Assembly (NCBI RefSeq): GCF_021440345.1
Contig: NZ_JAKCNS010000076.1
Location: forward strand, 39,722-103,721
DNA length: 64,000 bases
Direction: 5' to 3'
Origin: Kluyvera intermedia
Lineage (GTDB): Bacteria > Pseudomonadota > Gammaproteobacteria > Enterobacterales > Enterobacteriaceae
Shown here: piece by piece, positions 48,263-56,268 of the stretch
How positions within the stretch are numbered: position 1 is the stretch's first letter
How the letters are laid out: each line of letters begins with the position of its first letter
Position numbers and translations under genes: made by a program
The notes under the pieces: generated by a model
What the model was told of the DNA's origin: nothing
Database searches by the model: none
What the model saw: the letters and a program-made list of their open reading frames with translations, nothing else

Positions 48263-49530
48263 TGGTTACTGGTAAATGGGAAACTCTGCATGAGGCATCA
48301 TTCCGGAATGTACCTTTCTATTTAGCTGATAACGAAGGTACTAGCGGGCGTCGTGCGATTCCACGTGCATACCCTAAAAAGGAAGTCGGCTGGACGGAAG
48401 ATAACGGTGCGGTCCTGACCCAGCAACAAATCAACGGCAAGCTGATTGGGAAGGACTATCAAAAGCAGTTAGAGGCGCTTTTAACCGCCCTTAATACTGC
48501 TGGCCCCGGCGAACTGGTGCACCCGTGGTTTGGTATTCAGAAGGTCCAGGTGGGCAAGGTTTCCCATAAGCTGAGTACTGAAGAAGGTGGTATTGCCTAT
48601 ATCAGCTTTGAGGTATTTGAGGCTGGTGAGCGCCTTTTCCCCGCCCCGAAAGAGGATACCAGCCAGACGGCATTAAGCGCTGCTGATTCCGTCACTGAGG
48701 CATTGGCCAATGGTGATTATTTTGCGGCGCTTGATGGCCTTGGCGAGATGACCGACACGCTGCTGGATGACCTGCAGGGGCTGGTGATGAATCTGCCCAC
48801 GATCCCCTCAGCGCTGACTGACTGGGTTGACCGCGCAGGCCGCTTTAAAGACCTTGCCGGCATAATCATCGCGAAACCAGGTGAGCTTGTACGGCAGTTC
48901 TCCAGTCTGGCCAGCAGCGTTCGCGACATTGTCAGCGATCCGCCCTGGTCTCTTCGTGTCTATGACCAGCTCCGTAGCCAATGGGCTGGAGAACGCGCCG
49001 CGCAATCAGCGACAAAAAGCCTGCCCGCGAATATGCCAGTCACTGTCAGCTCGCCTGCAAATGGTGTGATGGGTATTGCCGGCAGCGTACCAACAACAAC
49101 GATCACCCCATCGACAGCCATGCAGACCAACATCAGCGACTTTCGCCAGATGGTCATTATTACCTCTGTCGTTGCTCAGGCTGAAGCGGTGGCCACAATG
49201 GAGTTTTCGACCTCAGATGAAGCTATTCAGGCAGGTGATAAGCTCGCGCAGCAGCTGGCTGAGCAAGCTGTCACAGCTGTTGAAAATGGCCAGCGTGAGC
49301 TGTGGCGAACATTACGTGATTTGCGCTTTGCCGTGGTGAACGATGTTCGGGTTCGCGGCGCTCAGTTGCCCGATATCCGGACACTCAACACCACAGTAAC
49401 AACGACGGCGGCGCTATTGGCATGGCGTGAAACGGGTGATACCGAAAATCGGGAAGCCATTGTCTCTCGAAACAGGTTGCGTGATCCGTCTTTTATTCTT
49501 CCATCCACCACGATTGAGGTTATTGAATAA
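48262..49530 (+). CDS. N: DNA circularisation / tail protein N (Mu gp43-like)
   Basis: A 422-aa protein. The N-terminal domain (WETLHEASFRNVPFYLADNE; PRAYPKKEVGWTEDNG) is the DNA-circulation family N-terminus. In Mu, N is needed for infectious tails and is injected with the DNA, binding its ends. Overlaps both neighbours by 1 bp. Confidence 0.9.
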   Translation: MVTGKWETLHEASFRNVPFYLADNEGTSGRRAIPRAYPKKEVGWTEDNGAVLTQQQINGKLIGKDYQKQLEALLTALNTAGPGELVHPWFGIQKVQVGKVSHKLSTEEGGIAYISFEVFEAGERLFPAPKEDTSQTALSAADSVTEALANGDYFAALDGLGEMTDTLLDDLQGLVMNLPTIPSALTDWVDRAGRFKDLAGIIIAKPGELVRQFSSLASSVRDIVSDPPWSLRVYDQLRSQWAGERAAQSATKSLPANMPVTVSSPANGVMGIAGSVPTTTITPSTAMQTNISDFRQMVIITSVVAQAEAVATMEFSTSDEAIQAGDKLAQQLAEQAVTAVENGQRELWRTLRDLRFAVVNDVRVRGAQLPDIRTLNTTVTTTAALLAWRETGDTENREAIVSRNRLRDPSFILPSTTIEVIE

Positions 49531-50633
49531 TGGATAAGCAGCAAACCCCGGAAACTGTGGTGTTAGCCGTCCAGGGGCAGCAGTGGGACGGCTGGACGGA
49601 AATGTCCATCACCCGGTCACTGGATGCTATTGCCGGCGAATTCGACCTGACGGTCACCACTCAGTGGTCTGAAGCTGCCCCTCGCACCATTAAAGAAGGT
49701 CTGGCCTGTACGGTGGATATTGGCAGCGATATCGTCCTGACGGGATACATCGATGACTTTATCCCTAGTTATGATGCTGAGAATGTTTCAATCAGGGTGA
49801 TGGGCCGCGACAAGACTGGCGATCTGGTCGATAGCTCTGTCGTGCATAAATCGGGGCAATGGAAAGGTGTTCGTCTTGAGCAACTGGCTCGGGAGATTGC
49901 CCAGCCTTACGGCATCAGCGTCATCAGCGAGACCGATACCGGTGATTCATTTCCGAGCGTGGTACTTGAGCAGGGTGAGACGGGGTTTGAACTGCTCGAC
50001 AGACTGGCGAAACAGCGCGGTGTGCTGCTTACGTCGAATGCCAGCGGAAACCTCGTTATTACCCGAGCATCAAAGCGTCGCGCCTCTGTTGCCTTAGTCC
50101 TGGGTGAAAACATTCTCGCGGCCCGTGGCCGCTTCAGCTGGCGAGAACGCGCCAGTCAGTACATCGTTAAAGGCAGTTCCAGTGCTGGCGGCAGCACATG
50201 GGATGACCAGCCAGCAAAAATCATTGGTGGTCGTCAGGTCAGTATTGATGACAATGAGATCAACCGCTACCGCCCGAAAATTCTGGTCAATGAAGATAGT
50301 CTGACAGTCGGCGGTGCCAGTACGCGAGGTGACTGGTACAAGGCCCGAATGATGGGGGAAGCGAACACAACCGAGATTACTGTTGCGGGCTGGCGTGAGA
50401 ACGGTGATACAGGCCCGCTATGGCAACCGAATATCCTCACGGATATTCGCGACCCGGTTCAGAACCTCGATACCACATGGTTGATTAAGACGGTGACGTT
50501 CTCTGAAGGTGATGGTGGCCGTATTTCAGTACTGGCTTTGGTGCCACCTGAATCACTCGATCTGCCGGAAACAAAGGCCAAGGGGAAAGGTAAAAAAGGC
50601 AGTAAAGCAAAGGTAACCGCAACATGGGATTAA
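49530..50633 (+). CDS. P: Baseplate hub protein P (Mu gp44-like)
   Basis: A 367-aa hub subunit related to T4 gp27 and phage protein D. Seen: VVLAVQGQQWDGWTEMSITR, a domain swap pattern with the EQGETGFELLDRLAKQRGVL segment, and a lysine/glycine-rich tail (KAKGKGKKGSKAKVT). Overlaps gene Q by 10 bp. Confidence 0.92.
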   Translation: MDKQQTPETVVLAVQGQQWDGWTEMSITRSLDAIAGEFDLTVTTQWSEAAPRTIKEGLACTVDIGSDIVLTGYIDDFIPSYDAENVSIRVMGRDKTGDLVDSSVVHKSGQWKGVRLEQLAREIAQPYGISVISETDTGDSFPSVVLEQGETGFELLDRLAKQRGVLLTSNASGNLVITRASKRRASVALVLGENILAARGRFSWRERASQYIVKGSSSAGGSTWDDQPAKIIGGRQVSIDDNEINRYRPKILVNEDSLTVGGASTRGDWYKARMMGEANTTEITVAGWRENGDTGPLWQPNILTDIRDPVQNLDTTWLIKTVTFSEGDGGRISVLALVPPESLDLPETKAKGKGKKGSKAKVTATWD

Positions 50634-51166
50634 ATCCGGCAAATTTTGGCCGCACGCTGAATCAGCTTGCCCGCCGTCTTCGTCTCATTGTTGACCGTGC
50701 TGTTGTCCGAATTGTGACTGATAGTCTGGGGCGTCAGAATTTGCAGGTTCAGTCACTGGCAGATGCGACAAATGACGATGTCGAACGTTTTCAGCAGTAC
50801 GGATTTACCTCTGTCCCTCCTGCAGGCAGCGAGGCAATTATTCTTGCCGTTGGCGGGCGGCGTGAAAGTCTGGTCGCTATCGCGGTTGAAGATAAGCGCT
50901 GTCGCCCAAAAGGACTGGATGAAGGTGATGTATGTCTTTATCATCAGGACGGCCAGTCGATGATTATTCTGAAGGCTGGCGGAATCATCGACGTAAGAGG
51001 GAAACGGGTAAATTATACCGCCGACGAATTATTTGAGATTAATAGCGCTCAACTTAAATTCGTCGGTCCTTCTGAATTCACCGAGGATATTACTATTAAT
51101 GGTAAATCCTTCTTCAAACATATTCATAAGGATGGCGACAATGCTGATACAACTGCGCCCTTATGA
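50624..51166 (+). CDS. Q: Baseplate spike protein (Mu gp45-like)
   Basis: A 180-aa trimeric membrane-piercing spike. Seen: OB-fold region (VQSLADATNDDVERFQQYGF), then beta-helix repeats, and a C-terminal HIH metal motif (FFKHIHKDGD) that coordinates iron at the tip in Mu gp45. Overlaps the next gene by 4 bp. Confidence 0.92.
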   Translation: MGLNPANFGRTLNQLARRLRLIVDRAVVRIVTDSLGRQNLQVQSLADATNDDVERFQQYGFTSVPPAGSEAIILAVGGRRESLVAIAVEDKRCRPKGLDEGDVCLYHQDGQSMIILKAGGIIDVRGKRVNYTADELFEINSAQLKFVGPSEFTEDITINGKSFFKHIHKDGDNADTTAPL

Positions 51167-51615
51167 CGATTGGACTGAACTGGCAAAACCTCTTATCTCG
51201 CGGTGATATCACCGTTCAGCATGACGGCCTGTCGCTTGACGACGGGCTTGTTACTTTAGTCCTTTTCTGCTTATTCACCGATGCTCGCGCTGACGCCGAT
51301 GATGAATTACCTGATGGCTCTGACGACCCTCGCGGTTGGCCCGGTGACACGTTCAGCGAAACCCCGTGGGGGTCAAAACTCTGGCTTCTTGAACGTGAGA
51401 AGTTAATCGAGACTGTTCGACTCCGGGTCGAAGATTACGCCCGTTTAGCGATGCAACCGTTGTTGCGTTCGGGATATGCCCGGACCGCCAGTGTAACGGC
51501 CACCATTGCAGCATCTGACCGTATCAATTTTATTGTGATCTTAACCCGGCCTGATAAATCAGTGCTCAATATCCAATTAAGCCGACGCTGGGAGGCAACC
51601 TCCAATGCCATTTAA
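51163..51615 (+). CDS. Baseplate wedge protein (Mu gp46-like)
   Basis: A 150-aa protein of the gp46/gpW-type baseplate family. Seen: LVLFCLFTDARADADDELPD and RGWPGDTFSETPWGSKLWLL, then LREKLIETVRLRVEDYARLA-like helix. Overlaps the next gene by 11 bp. Confidence 0.9.
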   Translation: MTIGLNWQNLLSRGDITVQHDGLSLDDGLVTLVLFCLFTDARADADDELPDGSDDPRGWPGDTFSETPWGSKLWLLEREKLIETVRLRVEDYARLAMQPLLRSGYARTASVTATIAASDRINFIVILTRPDKSVLNIQLSRRWEATSNAI

Positions 51616-52681
51616 CGTACCGGCATTACGCAAAATTATTGCCGACGGGAAAAAAGATATTGAGATTGAACTCAATATTCCCTCATTACCGCCTGTTGGG
51701 GTTGAGAATGCTATTAATATTTCGGTAAGCAGTCAGGTCCGGGATATTTATGACCATCAGGGCTGGATTGCGGACCAGATAATTCCTTCGCCGAAATCTG
51801 ATGACCAAACGATTATTGATACGGCCACTTCTGAAGGTGTTATCCGGAAGCTGGCAACCTTTGCTGTAGGGCCGGTAACGTTCACCAGCGCTGCAGCCTT
51901 GCCTGTTGATACTGAAATGCAGACATCAAGCGGTTCTGTTTATAAGGTTCTCAGTTCATCTCAACCCGTTAACAGTGTTATTACCGTTCAAGTCCAGGCA
52001 GAAGATGAAGGGGTTGATGGCAATCTACCTGCTGGTGATGTGATGACGCTGTTATCTCCTGTCGCTGGAACCGACAGCAATGGTAGTGTCTCTGGTTCTG
52101 GCATCACAGGTGGTTCAGACATTGAACCTATCGAAGAACTGCTTGACCGTCTGCTATTTCGCAAGCGCAATCCACCAGTCGGTGGTGCTGTGCATGATTA
52201 CGTTCTTTGGGCGCGAGAAATGGCTGGTGTTAGTCGTGCATGGTGTTTTGATGCCTGGCATGGCTCAGGAACGGTTGGTCTTTCCTGGGTCTATGATGGT
52301 CGCCCTGTTATTACCCCTACCTCAGCTGACCGTGAGGCTATGGAGATTTATCTTTTCCGTCACACAGATCCTGCCACTGGTAATTATGTTGGAAAACCCG
52401 GAGGGATTGAGGTCTGGCCCGTGGAATTGGCTCTGAAGCCAGTGCCTATGTCCATCAAGTTGACTCCAGATAATGACACCACCCGCGCTGCTGTTGAGGC
52501 CAATCTTATTGCGTTACAGAAAACACTTTCCCCCGGTCAAAAATTACAGGTTTCCTCCTTAAGAACTGCAATTGGAACGTCTGCCGGCGTCACCGATTAC
52601 ATGCTTACGGTTATTGCTGATGTCCCTGCCACAACAGAGGAACTCATTACGATAGGGGATATCACATGGCTCACAGCGTAG
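51605..52681 (+). CDS. Baseplate J-like protein (Mu gp47-like)
   Basis: A 358-aa baseplate wedge protein. Seen: FNVPALRKIIADGKKDIEIE start, GSVYKVLSSSQPVNSVITVQ region, and the J signature LLDRLLFRKRNPPVGGAVHD ... VSRAWCFDAWHGSGTVGLSW. Overlaps the next gene by 16 bp. Confidence 0.93.
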   Translation: MPFNVPALRKIIADGKKDIEIELNIPSLPPVGVENAINISVSSQVRDIYDHQGWIADQIIPSPKSDDQTIIDTATSEGVIRKLATFAVGPVTFTSAAALPVDTEMQTSSGSVYKVLSSSQPVNSVITVQVQAEDEGVDGNLPAGDVMTLLSPVAGTDSNGSVSGSGITGGSDIEPIEELLDRLLFRKRNPPVGGAVHDYVLWAREMAGVSRAWCFDAWHGSGTVGLSWVYDGRPVITPTSADREAMEIYLFRHTDPATGNYVGKPGGIEVWPVELALKPVPMSIKLTPDNDTTRAAVEANLIALQKTLSPGQKLQVSSLRTAIGTSAGVTDYMLTVIADVPATTEELITIGDITWLTA

Positions 52682-53244
52682 ATGATTGGCTCCACGCTTT
52701 ACAGCAGGTAATGCCGCGTGGCAAAGCATGGCCATGCGAAAAGGATGCTGATTTAACCCGGTTTTTACGGGCCTTAGCTCGCCGTTTAAATCGGGTTGAA
52801 GCGAATGGTGATGCGTTATTAAGAGAAATGCGCCCTGAAACCACCTTCCAGTTATTACCAGATTGGGAGGACTACCTTGAACTACCTGAGTGTGATCTGC
52901 CGACAGGAACGGTCGAGGAGCGCCGAGCAGCCATTGTGGAAAAGTATCACCGCAAAGGTGGGCTGGCCCCTTGGCAAATTGAAGATGTGGCTAAAGCGCT
53001 GGGTTTCACGATCACAGTTCATGCAATCCTTCCACATCACTGTATGCGTAGTTGCATGTATCCCTTATACCCAGCCCGTTATCGCTGGTTATTGCAGATT
53101 AACGTCCAGGGCATTCAGGGCGGAAGATTCACCTGTATCGATAACGTAATGACCCCATTACTGACAGACCGCGCCAGCAATCTGGAGTGCGTATTGTCAA
53201 AATATCGCCTGGCAGGCACAGGCTATGAATTCTTTTATTCCTGA
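52666..53244 (+). CDS. Baseplate/tail-fibre connector (Mu gp48-like, DUF2313)
   Basis: A 192-aa protein of DUF2313 (YmfQ-like), linking baseplate and fibres. Seen: LHALQQVMPRGKAWP and DWEDYLELPECDLPTGTVEE RRAAIVEKYHRKGG-type segments. The fibre gene follows 11 bp later. Confidence 0.9.
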   Translation: MAHSVDDWLHALQQVMPRGKAWPCEKDADLTRFLRALARRLNRVEANGDALLREMRPETTFQLLPDWEDYLELPECDLPTGTVEERRAAIVEKYHRKGGLAPWQIEDVAKALGFTITVHAILPHHCMRSCMYPLYPARYRWLLQINVQGIQGGRFTCIDNVMTPLLTDRASNLECVLSKYRLAGTGYEFFYS

Positions 53245-53255
53245 GGAGTACAACA

Positions 53256-54161
53256 ATGTATTTTGTTGATAACAACACAGGTGTGCCAGTTATGCCACCT
53301 GTGAAAGAAGTATTAAGCAGTACACCGTTATTTTTCACCGAAGGTGGCAATGGTGTTCCCCCAACATGGCCGGGGCCGGACTGGTTCAATATCATCCAGT
53401 CTGAGTTGATTAATTTCCTTGCGGCTTATGGTGTAAACCCAGAAAAATCAAATCTGAACCAGCTTCAGGCTGCGGTTGAAGAAGCCATCCGCCAGAAAGC
53501 TACTGAAAGTAGTGCTTTGCTTACAGCAATAGCTGCATTGGTCACGTCGGCCAACCAAATGCCGTACTTCACCGGTGAAGATGAAGTTGGCATGACGGCC
53601 CTGACAGCTTTCGCTCGCGAAATTCTGGCGCAAACTAATGCCGCTGGCGTTCTCACAAAGCTTGGTTTGGGAAACCTCAAATACGGAGCACCGATGATCG
53701 GTGAACTGGTCGAGTGGCCGCGATCGGAAATGCCGCAGGAAATCTGGCCGGATTGTGGAATGGAGTTTATTCCGTACATGGGGCAGTCATTCGATTCCGT
53801 CAAATATCCTATGCTGGCGCAACTGCACCCAACCAACAAACTGCCAGCTGACATGCGCGGCTATGTTCCCCGTGGGTGGGATAATGAGAGGGGTATCGAC
53901 ATTGCACGCGTTTTAATGTCTTCACAAGAAGATGCGATCCGCAACATCGTTGGGACATGGTCCCCCATTACCGGTGACTATCAAGATAATGGATTTAGTG
54001 GCGCAGTGAAGAGGAATACAGGCACTCAATACTCGCGGATAGTGAGTAACTTAGGCGCGCCAATGAACGGGTTAAAGTTTGACGCATCTTTGTATGTCCC
54101 CACCGCATCAGAGAACCGGGTTAGAAACGTCGCATGGAATATGATTGTGAGGGCTAAATAA
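53256..54161 (+). CDS. S: Tail fibre protein S, currently expressed version
   Basis: A 301-aa receptor-binding fibre. Residues 1-135 are the constant part (PTWPGPDWFNIIQSELINFL; PYFTGEDEVGMTALTAFARE). Residues from 136 (LGLGNLKYGAPMIGELVEWP, GQSFDSVKYPMLAQLHP, DMRGYVPRGWDN) are the variable tip, similar to collar-type fibre ends. A 26-bp crossover site lies at the junction (53650-53675). The stop overlaps the tfa start by 1 bp. Inversion would replace the last 166 residues. Confidence 0.9.
   Translation: MYFVDNNTGVPVMPPVKEVLSSTPLFFTEGGNGVPPTWPGPDWFNIIQSELINFLAAYGVNPEKSNLNQLQAAVEEAIRQKATESSALLTAIAALVTSANQMPYFTGEDEVGMTALTAFAREILAQTNAAGVLTKLGLGNLKYGAPMIGELVEWPRSEMPQEIWPDCGMEFIPYMGQSFDSVKYPMLAQLHPTNKLPADMRGYVPRGWDNERGIDIARVLMSSQEDAIRNIVGTWSPITGDYQDNGFSGAVKRNTGTQYSRIVSNLGAPMNGLKFDASLYVPTASENRVRNVAWNMIVRAK
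53650..53675. repeat. gix-like inversion site, left
   Basis: TTCTCACAAAGC-TT-GGTTTGGGAAAC: two imperfect inverted 12-bp halves about a 2-bp core, similar to Mu gixL (AAACC/GGTTT halves). The core falls on codon positions 2-3 of Leu136. Confidence 0.75.
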
Positions 54162-54742
54162 TGACTGATTTATTCGATAAAAATGGAAACGCGACAGAAA
54201 CGCATATCGTAACTGTGAGCGGGTTTGACTCTGCAACCGGAGAGTTTATTAACACGTATGATGTTCGCATTCTGGCGGGGACGGGCATCCCCAGACCATC
54301 ATCGCTAACCCAGGCCCCTGCTGCTGATGCAGGTCACGCCGTCTGCTGGGATGGTGCTAAATGGCAGCAGGTTATTGATCTGCGCGGTACAACAGCATAT
54401 GAAACGGCTACCGGCGATGACGTGAGGATTAAGACGTTAGGCCCGTTAGCTGATGGGCTAACCGCCGTTGCGCCCGCTACGCCGTATGATGTCTGGGATG
54501 GGGCTAAATGGGTAACTGACTCCGCAGCTGCGCAGGAAGCCGCGAAGGCAGAAGCGGAATTCCAGCGGTCGTTACTGCTCAATACGGCTAATGCTGAAAT
54601 CACCTGGCGTCAGGATGCCGTTGATGTTGGTGAGGCCACAGAAGAGGAAACAGCCGCACTTACTGCGTGGAAAAAATATCGGGTGCTGCTGATGCGTGTT
54701 GATACAGCAGCACCGGTATGGCCTACTCCCCCGAACCAGTAA
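54161..54742 (+). CDS. U: Tail fibre assembly protein (Tfa, Mu U-like)
   Basis: A 193-aa chaperone for fibre S. Seen: Tfa C-terminal domain (WDGAKWVTDSAAAQEAAKAE ... EITWRQDAVD ... YRVLLMRVDTAAPVWPTPP), the usual WPTPP ending. It is inside the invertible segment and converges with the alternate short gene, overlapping it by 20 bp. Confidence 0.92.
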   Translation: MTDLFDKNGNATETHIVTVSGFDSATGEFINTYDVRILAGTGIPRPSSLTQAPAADAGHAVCWDGAKWQQVIDLRGTTAYETATGDDVRIKTLGPLADGLTAVAPATPYDVWDGAKWVTDSAAAQEAAKAEAEFQRSLLLNTANAEITWRQDAVDVGEATEEETAALTAWKKYRVLLMRVDTAAPVWPTPPNQ

Positions 54743-54857
54743 CTTCAGCTAAATGAGCTGCGATCTCATCGTCAGTCGCAGCTCTCGCTCCCTTAATCTG
54801 ATCGCCGATATAAATAAAACCATCTGAATCAATCCAGTAGCTGTAAATGGTGTCCAT
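54723..54857 (-). CDS. Short alternate fibre-assembly-type gene (U' position), 44 aa
   Basis: A 44-aa ORF: MDTIYSYWIDSDGFIYIGDQ then IKGARAATDDEIAAHLAEVT GSGE. It has GGGAGA six bases upstream and starts 13 bp after the alternate fibre end. By position it is the U' partner, but it is far shorter than Tfa (about 190 aa). It may be a different small chaperone or a truncated one. Silent in the present orientation unless read from an unknown promoter. Confidence 0.7.
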   Translation of the reverse strand: MDTIYSYWIDSDGFIYIGDQIKGARAATDDEIAAHLAEVTGSGE

Positions 54858-54869
54858 GAATGTCTCCCG

Positions 54870-55430
54870 TTAATGGTAAAGGATATGGAATTCAAGCGCC
54901 CACTGAGAGAATGCTGATGGGCTATTAAGCCCGACAACGACGCCAGAGTTTTTTGGCATAATGAACATGCCAGCATTTCCTACGTTGAACTGGCAATATT
55001 CGTCCGTAAGCAACGCGCCAATAGAACCAGCGACCGCTTGCGTGTCCCCGCCAGACACGCGAGGCCCAAATCCGATGCAGTAATCACCAATCTCATAGCC
55101 GTTGTTGGCAGCTCTGCATCGATATTTGATATTCAGCACACACATGTCAGGGTTGATTGTAAGTCCGTGAGTGATTTTTATGGGGGTGTTGGTTGCCACT
55201 ACGACTCCGGCAGAATTAGCCCAATGTTTCCATTTATAGCGCTCGTCGGCCTGGCTTGTTGTTGGCAGATCATCAGCACCTGTGCCGACATCTTTCCCAG
55301 CCGCTGAACCGAACGAATCTGGCAGATCTTCCAAACCAACCTTTAGTGGGCACCAGTGAATTTCTTCGTCAAATGAGAAAACCTGGTAACCTGGTTCAAC
55401 TGACGAATTGTCAGATGAGCGGGAGACCAC
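54870..55430 (-). CDS. Alternate tail-fibre C-terminus S' (silent cassette)
   Basis: An inverted open frame of 186 codons. Only the part from 55340 to 54870 (156 residues, from (L/V)GLEDLPDSFGSAAGKDVGTG on) belongs to the cassette. Flipping the segment would join it in frame after K135 of S, giving a 291-aa fibre. The tip (NIKYRCRAANNGYEIGDYCI ... LEFHILYH) is unrelated to the current one. The codons between 55352 and 55430 lie outside the cassette and have no obvious RBS. Confidence 0.8.
   Translation of the reverse strand: MVSRSSDNSSVEPGYQVFSFDEEIHWCPLKVGLEDLPDSFGSAAGKDVGTGADDLPTTSQADERYKWKHWANSAGVVVATNTPIKITHGLTINPDMCVLNIKYRCRAANNGYEIGDYCIGFGPRVSGGDTQAVAGSIGALLTDEYCQFNVGNAGMFIMPKNSGVVVGLNSPSAFSQWALEFHILYH
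55326..55351. repeat. gix-like inversion site, right
   Basis: ATCTTCCAAACC-AA-CCTTTAGTGGGC. Its reverse complement matches the left site in the core TT and in GGTTTGG next to it, with further matches outward, and it is in the same codon frame. It lies 82 bp before gin. Confidence 0.7.
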
Positions 55431-55433
55431 TTT

Positions 55434-56003
55434 ATGATTATTGGGTATGCGCGAGTTTCAAGTAACCATCAGGACACCGAGCTTCAAATGCAGGCGCTCA
55501 GAGCTGCTGGCTGTAAGTTGATTTTTGAAGAAAAGGCCTCTGGCCGTAAGACGAATCGACCGATATTGAAAAAAGTGGTTGAGATGCTAGAGCCTGGTGA
55601 TGAACTGGTCATTTGGAAACTGGATCGTATTGGACGCAATGTTCTTCATGCTCTATTGACGTTTCAGAGCCTCGCAGAACGAAATGTTAATATCCGTTCT
55701 ATTACGGATGGCGTTGACCTGAGCACCGCCAGTGGGCGCTATAACTTCCGCAATATTCTTTCTGCGGCTCAATATGAGTCCGATCTCAATAGTGAACGAA
55801 CGCTGGCTGGACTTGCCGTTGCTCGGTCTAGAGGGCGTGTGGGTGGCCGTAGGCCTAAGTTTACAGATGACGACTGGAACAGATGCGAGTCAGCTCTGAA
55901 GTCTGGTAAAACTCACAAGGAAGTGTCTGCACAATATGGAATAGGTATATCTACTCTTTACAAAAAATTCCCCAGTAGTATGTCTGTCTCTCCTGGTTTG
56001 TGA
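55434..56003 (+). CDS. gin: Gin-type serine DNA invertase
   Basis: A 189-aa serine recombinase of the Gin/Hin/Cin/Pin group that inverts the fibre cassette with Fis. Seen: catalytic serine in MIIGYARVSS (S9 or S10), the conserved LVIWKLDRIGRN arginine segment, the dimer helix, and a C-terminal HTH (KTHKEVSAQYGIGISTLYKK). All active-site residues are present, so it is likely active. It lies directly beside the right inversion site. Confidence 0.95.
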   Translation: MIIGYARVSSNHQDTELQMQALRAAGCKLIFEEKASGRKTNRPILKKVVEMLEPGDELVIWKLDRIGRNVLHALLTFQSLAERNVNIRSITDGVDLSTASGRYNFRNILSAAQYESDLNSERTLAGLAVARSRGRVGGRRPKFTDDDWNRCESALKSGKTHKEVSAQYGIGISTLYKKFPSSMSVSPGL

Positions 56004-56138
56004 CCAATTTCATGTGGCCGCTTTACCGGCGGCTACATGGCTAACGTCCATAATTGTTTCAATGTCACTTAAAGTTAGAACGTCTGCGGCGATCCAATTT
56101 TAGCTGTCAAAGTTTCGCAATTTATGCGCCGCGCTACA
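56004..56138. other. Prophage right end, non-coding
   Basis: 135 bp after gin. It holds a stem-loop (56012-56038, ATGTGGCCGC/GCGGCTACAT, one wobble pair, no T-run) and the transposase right end (TGTAGCGCGGCGCATAAATT read inward from 56138). No com or mom genes are present. Confidence 0.75.
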
Positions 56139-56143
56139 ACCGA
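56139..56143. repeat. Target-site duplication ACCGA, right copy
   Basis: ACCGA directly after the CA end, identical to 24516-24520. Confidence 0.92.
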
Positions 56144-56149
56144 ACAGTT

Positions 56150-56185
56150 CCCTCGCCCCTTTGGGGAGAGGGGTAGGGTGAGGGG
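56150..56185. repeat. Intergenic GC-rich palindromic repeat, right copy
   Basis: CCCTCGCCCC-TTT-GGGGAGAGGG then GTAGGGTGAGGG. It is the same family as the repeat at 24438 but inverted relative to it. Without the prophage the two would face each other about 85 bp apart. Confidence 0.65.
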
Positions 56186-56211
56186 AAAACCCGCACCAAT
56201 ACAACAGTCAT

Positions 56212-56243
56212 TGTAGGTCCGATAGGCGCAGCGCCATCGGGCA
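56212..56243. repeat. REP (repetitive extragenic palindromic) element
   Basis: TGTAGGTCCGATAGGCGCAG plus CGCCATCGGGCA: the typical enterobacterial REP palindrome (core GGCGC-AG-CGCC), 25 bp before rhaD. Confidence 0.8.
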
Positions 56244-56268
56244 TCAAAGTACACAGGACAACAAGACT

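Larger units (their letters stand above)
24521..56138 (+). mobile_element. Mu-like transposable prophage, 31.6 kb, complete ends
   Basis: It starts TGTAAGG and its right end read inward is TGTAGCGCGGCGCATAAA, which resembles the Mu right end (TGAAGCGGCGCACGAAA). Both ends are flanked by ACCGA. Gene order follows Mu: repressor, ner, A, B, early genes, gemA, mor, lysis, terminase, portal, head, sheath, tube, tape measure, baseplate, fibre, gin. It looks intact apart from one frameshifted zinc-finger gene. It lacks recognisable gam, C, com and mom genes, which explains part of the size difference from Mu (about 37 kb). Confidence 0.95.

Noticed and set aside
54749..54976. 75-codon frame on the minus strand within the inverted fibre region
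   Set aside because: It crosses the alternate fibre end and the 44-aa ORF in another frame and has no RBS; it is a shadow.
55370..55400. AAAACCTGGTAACCTGG beside gin as the right inversion site
   Set aside because: It contains AAACC but lacks the matching 12+2+12 layout, and joining there would not fuse the fibre halves at equivalent residues; the site at 55326-55351 does.
56012..56038. Rho-independent terminator after gin
   Set aside because: The stem is good, but no T-run follows, so termination is not assured; recorded only as a stem-loop.
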